A stretch of DNA of 39,013 nucleotides, from NCBI GenBank assembly GCA_020445945.1, contig JAGRFQ010000062.1:1-39013 (forward strand), read 5' to 3'. The notes under the pieces are model-generated. The model saw only the letters and a list, made by a program, of their open reading frames with translations. It was not told the origin of the DNA and searched no databases. Position numbers and translations under genes: made by a program. This DNA is from Rhodocyclaceae bacterium. Lineage in GTDB: Bacteria; Pseudomonadota; Gammaproteobacteria; Burkholderiales; Rhodocyclaceae. Positions 27,592 to 34,897 of this stretch are shown here, piece by piece. Position 1 is the first letter of the stretch; each line of letters opens with the position of its first letter.

Positions 27592-28119
27592 GTGAAGCAT
27601 TTCATCACCCCCTACCTGCTCAGCATCGTCCTTGCCACGGCCGCCCTGCTCGGCGGACACGCCAACGCCGCTGCATCCTTGCCGGGCACGACCACCACCG
27701 TGGTGCTGGTACGCCACGCCGAGCGCACCGCCGTCACCAAGGAATTGACCGAAAAAGGACGGGCCCGCGCCGGCGATCTGCGCGACCAGCTTGCCAGCGC
27801 CCGCGTGAGCGCGATCTACGCCCCCGACCTGGCACGCAACATCGACACCGCCCGACCGCTGGCCGAACTGCTGAACATCGACATCACCCTCGTTCCCGAA
27901 AACCCCGACATCGACGCCCTCGTCGCCACCTTCCTCACCCAGCACGCGGGCAGCACCGTGCTGTGGGTCGGCAACACCAACAATCTCAAGCAGATTTTTA
28001 CCCGCCTCGGCGGCACCGGCGAAGCCCCGGGCTATTACGACGACATGTACTTCGTCACCGTCAACGACCAGGGCCAGGCCCAGGTATTGCGCGCACGCTA
28101 CGGCGAACCGGGGCAATAG
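27592..28119 (+). CDS. secreted histidine-phosphatase-fold protein, second catalytic His missing
   Basis: A 175-residue exported protein with an N-terminal signal peptide (hydrophobic TPYLLSIVLATAALLGG, likely cleaved at ANA-A). The histidine phosphatase fold follows, with VLVRHAER (R41, H42 the phospho-accepting residue). At the place of the usual GHS/GHN motif it reads WVGNTNNL, with N128 instead of the second conserved histidine, while the surrounding LKQIFTRLGG block is retained. Activity may be lost or altered. The start is GTG 27592 behind CGGGAG. It stands alone between the NrtA-like gene and tRNA-Ser; TAGAAT at 27502-27507 may be its -10 element. Relatives are SixA-like phosphatases, but phosphohistidine substrates in the periplasm are not expected. 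Confidence 0.85.
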   Translation: MKHFITPYLLSIVLATAALLGGHANAAASLPGTTTTVVLVRHAERTAVTKELTEKGRARAGDLRDQLASARVSAIYAPDLARNIDTARPLAELLNIDITLVPENPDIDALVATFLTQHAGSTVLWVGNTNNLKQIFTRLGGTGEAPGYYDDMYFVTVNDQGQAQVLRARYGEPGQ

Positions 28120-28152
28120 GCGCCAGCATGCTGTGCAACACGGGAATTGATG

Positions 28153-28175
28153 AAAACGCGGCTCGAGGCCGCGTT
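28153..28175 (-). terminator. terminator of tRNA-Ser(TGA)
   Basis: On the minus strand stem AACGCGGC/GCCGCGTT with a 5-nt loop is followed by TTCATC, 13 bp beyond the tRNA 3' end. The T-run is short but the position fits. Confidence 0.65.
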
Positions 28176-28188
28176 ATTGCAGGGTAAC

Positions 28189-28276
28189 TGGCGGAAGCTC
28201 AGGGATTCGAACCCTGGATACCTTGCGGTATGCCGGTTTTCAAGACCGGTGCAATCGACCACTCTGCCAAGCTTCC
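28189..28276 (-). tRNA. tRNA-Ser(TGA)
   Basis: An 88-nt class II tRNA with acceptor stem GGAAGCT/AGCTTCC and discriminator G. Anticodon loop CTTGAAA lies in stem CCGGT/ACCGG, giving anticodon TGA. A long variable arm ATACCGCAAGGTAT is present and the CCA end is encoded. It is a single-gene transcription unit. Confidence 0.96.
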
Positions 28277-28314
28277 GGGGGCGCGGGACGCGGATCGCGT
28301 TCCGGTGCGGCGCG

Positions 28315-28343
28315 AGTATAGCGCATGTGGCGCCGCCCGTCAG
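28315..28343 (-). promoter_or_regulatory. promoter of tRNA-Ser(TGA)
   Basis: CTGACG (28338-28343) and TATACT (28315-28320) on the minus strand are 17 bp apart. The -35 lies in the last codons of rlmD, so the tRNA is transcribed from the end of that gene. Confidence 0.65.
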
Positions 28344-29641
28344 TCGCGCTCGAACAGCGCGATGGACTCGACGTGCGAGGTGTGCGGGAACATGTTGGCA
28401 ATGCCGGCGCCCTTGAGGCGATAGCCCTTGTCGTGGACCAGCACCGCCGCATCGCGGGCCAGCGTGGCAGGGCTGCAGGAGACGTAGACGATGCGTCGCG
28501 GCGCATCGGCACCGAGGGCCGACACGACCGCCAGCGCGCCTTCACGCGGGGGGTCGAGGAGCAGCTTGTCGAAGTGGCCGAGCGCGGCGAAGCTGTCTTC
28601 GGTGGCATCGAACAGGTTGGCGACGTAGAACGCCGAACGCTCGGCCAGTCCGTTGGCGGCGGCATTGGCGGCGGCGCGGTCGACCAGCGCGGCGCTGCCC
28701 TCGACGCCAATCACCTGTGCGCCGCGGCGTGCGATCGGCAGACTGAAGTTGCCCAGCCCGCAGAACATGTCGCCGATGCGTTCGCCGGGCTGCGGGTCGA
28801 GCAGTTGCATCGCGCGGCGCAGCAGCAGGCGGTTGATGTCGACATTCACCTGCGTGAAGTCATTGGGCCGGAACGCGTAGTCGATGCCGAACTCGGGGGC
28901 ACTGTAACTGAGCGCGGGCGCATCCAGCGGGTGCAGCAAGTAAATGCTGTCGAGCCCGCCGGGCTGCAGCCACACCTGGATGTTGTGGGTGTCCGCGAAA
29001 TCGCGGAAGCGTTGCTCGTCCGCGGGGCCGAAGGCCTCGAGGTTGCGAAACACGAGCACCGTCTCGGTATCGCCGATCGACAGCTCGATCTGCGGCACGC
29101 TTGCCGGCGCCGCGAGGCCGGCGATGAGCTGGCGCAGCGGCACGAGCATGTCGGAGATGTGCTTGGGCAAGACCTCGCAGGCGGTCATGTCGGCGATGTA
29201 GCTGCTGCGGCGCTCGTGAAAGCCGACCAGTACGCCGCCTTTCTTGCTGACCACGCGCACGCTGATCCGCGCCCGGAAGCGGTAGCGCCAGGCCGGGCCG
29301 ATAATCGTCGGATAGAGTATTTCCGGCGTCACTCTGCCGAGCTTTTCGAGCGCGTCTTCAAGCACCCGCTGCTTGACGGCCGCCTGCGCGGTGGCGTCCA
29401 GATGCTGCATGCTGCACCCGCCACAGCGGCCGAAAGCGGCGCAGCGCGGGGTAACGCGCTGCCCGCTGGCCTCGACGATGCGCGAGATCTGCGCCTGTTC
29501 GAAATTTTTCTTTCGGCGATACACCGAGTAGTCGATGGTTTCGCCCGGCAAGGCGCCGTCGACGAACACGGCTTTACCTTCTGCCGAGCGGGCAACGCCA
29601 CGGCCTTGGGAGTCCAGCGATTCAATACGGGCGATAGGCAT
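28340..29641 (-). CDS. rlmD: 23S rRNA (uracil-1939-C5)-methyltransferase RlmD
   Basis: A 433-residue SAM-dependent RNA methyltransferase of the RumA/TrmA family. An N-terminal TRAM domain ([19 protein letters not shown]) is followed by the [4Fe-4S] cysteines [10 protein letters not shown] and a later ACEVL. The SAM-binding block is [14 protein letters not shown]. The catalytic motifs are [10 protein letters not shown] and VYVSCSP, whose cysteine attacks uracil C6. The four cluster cysteines and length favour RlmD over TrmA. ATG 29641 starts at the TRAM domain; ATG 29674 lies beside the -10 box and would not be on the mRNA. The gene is divergent from roxA, another ribosome-modifying enzyme. 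Confidence 0.94.
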   Translation of the reverse strand: MPIARIESLDSQGRGVARSAEGKAVFVDGALPGETIDYSVYRRKKNFEQAQISRIVEASGQRVTPRCAAFGRCGGCSMQHLDATAQAAVKQRVLEDALEKLGRVTPEILYPTIIGPAWRYRFRARISVRVVSKKGGVLVGFHERRSSYIADMTACEVLPKHISDMLVPLRQLIAGLAAPASVPQIELSIGDTETVLVFRNLEAFGPADEQRFRDFADTHNIQVWLQPGGLDSIYLLHPLDAPALSYSAPEFGIDYAFRPNDFTQVNVDINRLLLRRAMQLLDPQPGERIGDMFCGLGNFSLPIARRGAQVIGVEGSAALVDRAAANAAANGLAERSAFYVANLFDATEDSFAALGHFDKLLLDPPREGALAVVSALGADAPRRIVYVSCSPATLARDAAVLVHDKGYRLKGAGIANMFPHTSHVESIALFERD

Positions 29642-29672
29642 GCGTGCTTGGGCTCCGCGAAAAAAGGGCACC

Positions 29673-29700
29673 ATTTTAGCGACTGTGGCGACGACTTCAA
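29673..29700 (-). promoter_or_regulatory. rlmD promoter
   Basis: TTGAAG (29695-29700) and TAAAAT (29673-29678) on the minus strand are 16 bp apart in the 98-bp rlmD/roxA intergenic region. The transcript would begin near 29666 and include ATG 29641. Confidence 0.6.
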
Positions 29701-29739
29701 ATCAATCCGCAGTACGGCCAAAGGCGCTACCATCCGGCC

Positions 29740-30876
29740 ATGAAAACGCAACTCCTCGGGGGCATCAGCCCCAAACATTTTCTGGCCGAATACTGGCAAA
29801 AGAAGCCCTTGCTGGTGCGCGGCGCAGTGCCCGGTTTTGAGGGCGCCATCTCACCGACCGACCTGTTCGCGCTGGCCCGCAACCCGGATGTGGAATCGCG
29901 TCTGGTGCGCTACGCAAAAACCGGCTGGGCGGTACGCCACGGGCCGCAACGCGCGGCCGATCTGCGCCGCAAGAATGCGCCGTGGACCGTGCTGGTGCAG
30001 GGGGTCAACACATGGGACGACGCCGCCGATGCGCTGATGCGGCGTTTCGACTTCATCCCCCAGTCGCGACTGGACGATCTGATGGTGAGCTACGCCGTCG
30101 ATGGCGGCGGCGTGGGCCCGCACTTCGACGACTACGACGTGTTCCTGCTCCAGGGCCGCGGCCAGCGTCGCTGGCAGATCGGCCGGCAGAGCGACCGCCG
30201 CCTGGTGGACGGCGCGCCGCTCAAGATTCTGTCCAACTTCGAACCGACCCACGACTGGGTGCTCGACCCCGGCGACATGCTCTACCTGCCACCGGAGTGG
30301 GCCCACAACGGCACCGCCATCGGCGAATGCATGACCTACTCGATCGGCTTCCGGTCGCCCTCAGCGCAAGAGCTGGGCACCGAATTCCTCACCTATCTGC
30401 AGGAGCATCTGCAGCTCGACGGCCGCTATGCCGACCCCGACCTGAAAGTACAAAAGAACAGCGCACGCATCTGCGACGCGATGGTCGACCGGGTCGGCGA
30501 GATGGTCGAGCGACTACGCTGGAACCGCGCATCGGTCGCCGACTTCCTCGGTCGCTATCTCACCGAACCGAAAGCCGATGTTTTTTTCGACCCGCCGGCC
30601 GAACCGATCGGCAAACGTGCGTTCACCGCACGCATCCGCCGCCACGGCCTGCGTCTCGACCGCCGCAGCATCCTGCTCTATCACCGCGGATGCTTTTATC
30701 TGAATGGCGAAATTCAGTGCCTTGAACACGACGAGCAGAAACGCTTCAAAACGCTCGCGCACCGCCGCAGCCTCTCGCCGAGCATGATCGACGGCGCAGC
30801 CAAGGCAACGCTCGGACAACTCTATCAATGGTATGTCGACGGTTTCGCGCACCCTGGAGACAGCGCAGATGCCTGA
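29740..30876 (+). CDS. roxA: ribosomal protein uL16 3-hydroxylase RoxA (YcfD, JmjC cupin)
   Basis: A 378-residue Fe(II)/2-oxoglutarate dioxygenase that hydroxylates an arginine of ribosomal protein L16. The cupin 4/JmjC domain has the iron triad H128 and D130 (GPHFDDYDVF) and H189 (PEWAHNGTA), almost the same positions as in E. coli YcfD. Other blocks are YWQKKPLLVRGA, DPGDMLYLPPEWAHNG and the C-terminal winged-helix region LYHRGCFYLNGE. ATG 29740 has no Shine-Dalgarno sequence, and a TACCAT box seven bases upstream suggests a very short or absent leader. The next gene overlaps its stop. Confidence 0.94.
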   Translation: MKTQLLGGISPKHFLAEYWQKKPLLVRGAVPGFEGAISPTDLFALARNPDVESRLVRYAKTGWAVRHGPQRAADLRRKNAPWTVLVQGVNTWDDAADALMRRFDFIPQSRLDDLMVSYAVDGGGVGPHFDDYDVFLLQGRGQRRWQIGRQSDRRLVDGAPLKILSNFEPTHDWVLDPGDMLYLPPEWAHNGTAIGECMTYSIGFRSPSAQELGTEFLTYLQEHLQLDGRYADPDLKVQKNSARICDAMVDRVGEMVERLRWNRASVADFLGRYLTEPKADVFFDPPAEPIGKRAFTARIRRHGLRLDRRSILLYHRGCFYLNGEIQCLEHDEQKRFKTLAHRRSLSPSMIDGAAKATLGQLYQWYVDGFAHPGDSADA

Positions 30877-31357
30877 ACCGTCGCGCCAGACCCTGGACAC
30901 CTGGGCGCACCTGCGCACCGCCTGGTGCGAGCTGGTGCGCAATGCCCGCTCGACCCTCATGCTAGGCGAAGCCGACCTGCTCGCGCTTGAACTCGACACC
31001 GTGCACGTGCACGAAGCATTGCGCCACAGCCTGCCCCGGCTGCGCCCCGGAGGGATGCGCATCGTGCTGGTCGACGCCCGCCCGCTGCTCAACCACCTGC
31101 CGCGCACGCGCGCGTTGCTGACCGACTACGCCCACATCGCCAGCGTTCGCGTCGCCGCCGAGCGCGACCTCCCCGCGATGGCGCAGGCGATGCTCATTGC
31201 CGACGCGCGTCACGTCCTCATCCGCCCACGGCACGACCGGGCGCGCGCCATCCTCGAATCCGACGCGCCGCTGCGCGCGCGTGCCCTCAGCGCACACCTT
31301 GAAACAATTTGGGGTGCTGCGTCGAACGCCAATATTGGCGCCGTTCTTGGCCTGTAG
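30869..31357 (+). CDS. unknown protein coupled to roxA
   Basis: A 162-residue soluble protein starting MPEPSRQTLDTWAHLRTAW at ATG 30869, which overlaps the roxA stop by 8 bp with GGAGAC upstream. Visible features are LRPGGMRIVLVDARPLL, VRVAAERDLPAMAQAMLIADARHVLIRPRHDRARAIL, and a C-terminal helix. The spaced strand-helix pattern with ADARHVLIRPRHD resembles the non-catalytic phospholipase-D-like domains sometimes attached to acetyltransferases beside roxA, but no HxK catalytic motif and no GNAT fold are visible. I do not assign a function. Tight coupling to roxA suggests a role in translation or its regulation. Confidence 0.75.
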   Translation: MPEPSRQTLDTWAHLRTAWCELVRNARSTLMLGEADLLALELDTVHVHEALRHSLPRLRPGGMRIVLVDARPLLNHLPRTRALLTDYAHIASVRVAAERDLPAMAQAMLIADARHVLIRPRHDRARAILESDAPLRARALSAHLETIWGAASNANIGAVLGL

Positions 31358-31358
31358 C

Positions 31359-31430
31359 CCTGCAAAAACTTGTTGCGGCAACGCAACATCCGAAAATCAT
31401 GCGCCACACACATGCTAGTATTTTTGCAGG
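31359..31430 (+). repeat. 10-bp inverted repeat around the lipoprotein promoter
   Basis: CCTGCAAAAA (31359-31368) recurs as TTTTTGCAGG (31421-31430), 52 bp apart and perfect. The right arm abuts the -10 element. Between them GTTGCGGCAAC and GCAACA form smaller inverted repeats. It could bind a dimeric regulator by looping, or fold in an upstream read-through RNA as a transcription stop for the roxA unit (inference). Confidence 0.5.
31413..31421 (+). promoter_or_regulatory. extended -10 promoter of the alanine-rich lipoprotein
   Basis: TGCTAGTAT fits the extended -10 pattern TGnTATAAT with one mismatch in the hexamer. No -35 is evident, as is usual for extended -10 or stationary-phase (RpoS) promoters. 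Transcription would start near 31428, giving a 60-nt leader. Confidence 0.5.
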
Positions 31431-31488
31431 TGCGGCCTTCACTGCACCGCAAAACAAAACAATTCATTGCTTGTGAGGAATCTATTCC

Positions 31489-31887
31489 ATGAAACAGTCT
31501 CTTCTCGTCGCCGCTCTTGTCGCCCTCGCCGTATCTGCCTGCGGCCAGAAGGAAGAGCAGACGGCCATGCCCGAAGCACCGAAAGCCGTTGAAGCGGTCA
31601 AGGAAGCCGCCAGCGACGCCGCTGCTGCAACCGCCGACGCTGCCAAGGACGGTGCCGCAGCCACCGCCGACACGGCTGGCAGCGCAGTTGACGCCGCCAA
31701 AGAGGCCGCCGGCAATGCGATGGAAGCCACCAAGGAAGGCGCCGCAGCCGCCACTGAAGCCGTGAGCGAAGCCGCTGCCGACGCCAAGGAAGCCGCGGGC
31801 GCCGCCGTCGAAGCTGCCAAGGAAGCCGCCGGCAACGCCGTCGAGGCCGCCAAGGAAAGCGCTGACACGGAAGCCAAGAAGGACTGA
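31489..31887 (+). CDS. alanine-rich repeat lipoprotein, LEA-like
   Basis: A 132-residue lipoprotein. The signal peptide MKQSLLVAALVALAVSAC ends in lipobox VSAC, with C18 as the lipid anchor. The mature part is over one third alanine and consists of degenerate repeats of about 11 residues, such as AVDAAKEAAGNAMEATKEG and AVEAAKEAAGNAVEAAKES, with alternating K and E. This predicts a long amphipathic helix or coiled coil, like group 3 LEA and apolipoprotein-like proteins. GAGGAA lies before ATG 31489. It has its own promoter and terminator and is likely abundant. A structural or stress-protective envelope role is inference. Confidence 0.9.
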   Translation: MKQSLLVAALVALAVSACGQKEEQTAMPEAPKAVEAVKEAASDAAAATADAAKDGAAATADTAGSAVDAAKEAAGNAMEATKEGAAAATEAVSEAAADAKEAAGAAVEAAKEAAGNAVEAAKESADTEAKKD

Positions 31888-31904
31888 TTGGTCTCTGGCG
31901 CAGC

Positions 31905-31934
31905 AAAAGGGCCGGCCTGCGCCGGCCCTTTTTT
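31905..31934 (+). terminator. terminator after the alanine-rich lipoprotein
   Basis: Stem AAAAGGGCCGGC/GCCGGCCCTTTT with loop CTGC, then further T. It is symmetrical enough to serve the convergent metallo-hydrolase gene as well. Confidence 0.93.
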
Positions 31935-31978
31935 GTTCACGCGCAGAATTGACCCACCCGGCAGTTCAGGCGCGCAGG

Positions 31979-32749
31979 TCAGACGATCTCGCACCACGGC
32001 GTGCCATCGCGCTGGGAGGCAATCCCCGACGTCGCCCGGGTCGGCGACAGCGCCCGGGCCAGACGCGACGCCACCCGCTCGCGGCAATTGTTCTGTTCGC
32101 TCAGATGCGCAGCGCACACGTGCTGGAGCCGTGCGCTGTCGGTGCGCTCAAGCAGCGTGGCTGCGGCTTCGTTGTCGAGGTGGCCCTGCGGACCCCCGAT
32201 CCGGGTCTTGAGAAAACGCGGGTATGGCCCCGCTTCAAGCAACTCGAGATCATGATTGAATTCGAGCACCAACGCATCGCAACCGGCCAGCATCGCCTGC
32301 ATCGCGGCGGTCACGTGCCCCGCGTCGGTGAGCACGCCGAGGCGCAGCCTCGAGGTGGACAACACGTACTGGACGGGCTCGCGCGCATCATGGGGGACGG
32401 CGTAGGGCGCGACCGACAGATCGCCGATCGTGAAGGTCTCGCCGGCCCGGATGGTGCGAACCGACTCGGCTGCGGGTGCCCGCGCCCCCAGTGCCGCGCA
32501 GGTGCCGCGAGTGACGTGGACCGGACACGCGACGCGGCGTACCAGCGCCGCCAGACCTGCGATGTGGTCGCTGTGCTCATGGGTCACCAGCACCGCATCG
32601 AGTTGCTCGGGAACGACCCCGAGCCGCGCCAGCCGCCGCGCCAGCTCCCGCGGCCCGAAGCCGCAGTCGACCAGCAGCCGCGTTCGCCCCGACTGGACGA
32701 GGAGCGCGTTGCCTTTGCTCCCACTGCCCAGCGAGGCGAAACGGATCAC
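31979..32749 (-). CDS. metallo-beta-lactamase-fold hydrolase (YycJ/WalJ-like)
   Basis: A 256-residue MBL-fold protein starting MIRFASLGSGSKGNALLVQSG, the start typical of the YycJ/WalJ family. HEHSDHIAG is the metal-binding HxHxDH motif. VPHDAREP and LTDAGHV supply further metal ligands, and LEFNHD follows. Relatives are implicated in nuclease activity and cell-wall or DNA processing, but the substrate is not certain. The start is GTG 32749, overlapping the bamC stop (GTGA), so translation is coupled to bamC. It ends about 45 bp from the bidirectional-looking terminator at 31905-31934. Confidence 0.9.
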   Translation of the reverse strand: MIRFASLGSGSKGNALLVQSGRTRLLVDCGFGPRELARRLARLGVVPEQLDAVLVTHEHSDHIAGLAALVRRVACPVHVTRGTCAALGARAPAAESVRTIRAGETFTIGDLSVAPYAVPHDAREPVQYVLSTSRLRLGVLTDAGHVTAAMQAMLAGCDALVLEFNHDLELLEAGPYPRFLKTRIGGPQGHLDNEAAATLLERTDSARLQHVCAAHLSEQNNCRERVASRLARALSPTRATSGIASQRDGTPWCEIV

Positions 32750-33879
32750 TTCAACTGTTCGTGCAGCAGGGTCAGGATCTTGCCCGCCGTCTCGGACGTG
32801 TCCTCGCCCCCTTCGAGCGTCAGCACCTTGACGCGCGAACGGTCGCCACCATCGCCGGCCACCTGGACGCGATACTCGCTGCCGGCCTTGGCTGCGGCAT
32901 CGTTGCTGCGCCAGAAGGCGAGCTTGGAGAAGAAGCCGTCATCCTTCTTGGAGGCGTTGTCGATCTCCGGGTCGATGTAACGCACGTAGTACACGCCCTC
33001 GGCGCGGTTGCGGTCCTGCACCGTAAACCCGACGCGATCGAGCGCCAGCCCGACACGCCGCCAGGCGCGATCGAAGGCATCGTCAACCATCAGCGAGGTC
33101 GTGCCACCGGCAACCGTCAGGTGGGCGCGCTCAGGCTGCGCCTCAACCGCCAGCAGCGCCTGCGCATGAGCCTCTTCGGCGCCGAGATGGACCATCAGAC
33201 GGCGCAGCATTTCGGCTTCGAGTTCGGGATCGGCCGGACGCGGCTGCCAGACCGTGGAGTCACGCGCTTCGGTGTTGTAGATCTCGACCATGCCGCGATG
33301 GCTGACGAAAATTTCAACCGTGCCGGGTGTTTTGCTTTCCTCGATGCGGGTGCGGAACTTGTCGCGCTCCGGCACCGAATAGAGGCCATCGAGCGCCTTG
33401 CCGATGGTCCGTCGCAGAAAATCCTGCTCGATCTTGGCGCGGTCCTCAGCCCAGTCGGTTTCGAGGACACCGATTTGCGGTGCGTCGACGTTGAGCACGA
33501 AACCGAGTTCGATCCAGAAATTGCGCAGCTTCGGCCAGAGGTCTTCGGGCGTGCCGGCGACCACCAGCCAGCGCTGCGATCCGGTGCGCTCGATGCGCAT
33601 CGTCCGATCCACCGGAATCACGCTGCGCGCGGCGGCATCACTGGGGCGTGCAACACGCTCGGCATTGTAGGTGGACAAGGTGGCGGAGCCACGGCTACCG
33701 GACTCGGGCACGGCGAAGCGGTCGTTCTTGCTCGGCGCGGTCAGGTCTGGCGGCACTTCGAGTGTCGGCGCTTTCTTGGCACTTTTGTAGTCGATTTTCT
33801 TCGTCTCGAGCACGCCGCAGCCGGCAAGCGCCAGGCAGAGGGAAAGCACCGAAAGTGTTGCGCAGTAACGTCGCAGCAT
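32746..33879 (-). CDS. bamC: outer membrane assembly lipoprotein BamC
   Basis: A 377-residue lipoprotein (NlpB/DapX family) of the BAM complex. The signal peptide ends in lipobox LAGC with C21. The N-terminal unstructured stretch KIDYKSAKKAPTLEVPPDLT is the BamD-contacting segment of the family. Two helix-grip domains follow, around residues 95-200 (RWLVVAGTPEDLWPKLRNFW) and 270-375 (DDAFDRAWRRVGLALDRVGF). Starts at ATG 33879; an upstream frame to 33948 overlaps dapA. It is 22 bp after dapA, the conserved dapA-bamC order also seen in E. coli. Confidence 0.94.
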   Translation of the reverse strand: MLRRYCATLSVLSLCLALAGCGVLETKKIDYKSAKKAPTLEVPPDLTAPSKNDRFAVPESGSRGSATLSTYNAERVARPSDAAARSVIPVDRTMRIERTGSQRWLVVAGTPEDLWPKLRNFWIELGFVLNVDAPQIGVLETDWAEDRAKIEQDFLRRTIGKALDGLYSVPERDKFRTRIEESKTPGTVEIFVSHRGMVEIYNTEARDSTVWQPRPADPELEAEMLRRLMVHLGAEEAHAQALLAVEAQPERAHLTVAGGTTSLMVDDAFDRAWRRVGLALDRVGFTVQDRNRAEGVYYVRYIDPEIDNASKKDDGFFSKLAFWRSNDAAAKAGSEYRVQVAGDGGDRSRVKVLTLEGGEDTSETAGKILTLLHEQLK

Positions 33880-33901
33880 CGTGATGAGCACCTTTTTGTA
33901 T

Positions 33902-34780
33902 TTAGCTGAGCAGTCCGGCCGTGCGCATGGCGGCGCGCACCCGGTCATGGTTTGACGATTCGAGCGGCGTCAGTGGCAGGCGCAGGGCCGGCCCGATCAG
34001 ACCGAGCTGATTGACGGCCCACTTGACCGGAATCGGATTCGCCTCGCAGAACAACTGCTTGTGCAGGGCGAGCAAACGGCGATTGAGGTTGCGCGCGGTG
34101 GCTAGGTCGCCATTGAGCGCGGCGGTACACATCTCGTGCATCTGCCGCGGCGCAACGTTGGCGGTAACCGAAATCGCACCGTGACCGCCCATCAGGATGA
34201 AGGCCAGGGTGGTCATGTCATCGCCGGTGTACAGCGCAAAGCCTTCCGGCGCGCGTTCGACCAGATCGCAGGCGCGCTCGATGCTGCCGGTAGCGTCCTT
34301 GATGCCGACGATGTTCGGTATCTGCGCAAGGCGCAGCACCGTGTCGTTGGACAGATCGGCCACCGTGCGCCCCGGCACGTTGTACAGGATGATCGGCAGG
34401 TCGTCGGCTTCGGCGATGGCCTTGAAGTGCTGATACAGCCCCTCCTGCCCCGGCTTGTTGTAATACGGCACGACCGACAGGCCGGCAACCGCGCCGGCGT
34501 GCTTGGCGAAACGCGACAACTCGATGGCTTCGGCGGTGGAGTTGGCACCCACGCCGGCGATGACGGGAATCCGCCCGGCCGAGTGACCGACGGCAACGCG
34601 GATCAGTTCGCAGTGCTCGTCCATATTCACGGTGGGCGACTCACCCGAGGTGCCGACGATGACGATGCCGTCGGTGCCCTGATCGACATGAAAATCGATC
34701 AGGCTGCGCAGACTGTCGAAATCGAGACTGCCATCCGCGTGCATGGGGGTCACGATGGCAACGATGGATCCGGTAATCAT
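33902..34780 (-). CDS. dapA: 4-hydroxy-tetrahydrodipicolinate synthase
   Basis: A 292-residue class I aldolase that condenses pyruvate with aspartate semialdehyde, the first committed step of lysine and diaminopimelate synthesis. K161 (VGIKDATG) is the Schiff-base lysine, the same number as in E. coli. VVPYYNKPG holds the catalytic tyrosine, GTSGESPT the pyruvate-binding threonines, and NVPGRT is also present. The start is ATG 34780 ([12 protein letters not shown]). The preceding bases (CCATCCTCCC) contain no Shine-Dalgarno sequence and in fact resemble its complement. An ATG at 34810 lies against the -10 box and is unlikely. Confidence 0.95.
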   Translation of the reverse strand: MITGSIVAIVTPMHADGSLDFDSLRSLIDFHVDQGTDGIVIVGTSGESPTVNMDEHCELIRVAVGHSAGRIPVIAGVGANSTAEAIELSRFAKHAGAVAGLSVVPYYNKPGQEGLYQHFKAIAEADDLPIILYNVPGRTVADLSNDTVLRLAQIPNIVGIKDATGSIERACDLVERAPEGFALYTGDDMTTLAFILMGGHGAISVTANVAPRQMHEMCTAALNGDLATARNLNRRLLALHKQLFCEANPIPVKWAVNQLGLIGPALRLPLTPLESSNHDRVRAAMRTAGLLS

Positions 34781-34808
34781 GGGAGGATGGGTCGAATGGC
34801 AAAAGCGC

Positions 34809-34814
34809 ATTGTA
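34809..34814 (-). promoter_or_regulatory. -10 element of the dapA promoter
   Basis: TACAAT on the minus strand, about 30 bp before ATG 34780. A -35 is not convincing. The transcript would carry a leader of roughly 22 nt. Confidence 0.45.
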
Positions 34815-34855
34815 CCCGAATCGCGGAAGGCAACACGCGCACGAAAACGCGCGCT

Positions 34856-34888
34856 GCGCCGGTCTGAAAACGCATGCCAGACCGGCGC
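34856..34888 (-). other. hairpin after the HDAC-like gene
   Basis: Perfect 11-bp arms GCGCCGGTCTG and CAGACCGGCGC around an 11-nt loop, 10 bp after the stop of the deacetylase gene. There is no T-run on either strand, so it may be a processing or stabilising stem rather than an intrinsic terminator. Confidence 0.5.
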
Positions 34889-34897
34889 CGAAATCGC

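Noticed and set aside
28153-28276. tRNA-Ser(TGA) as an integration site
   Set aside because: No integrase gene or duplicated tRNA 3' end was seen in the neighbouring sequence.
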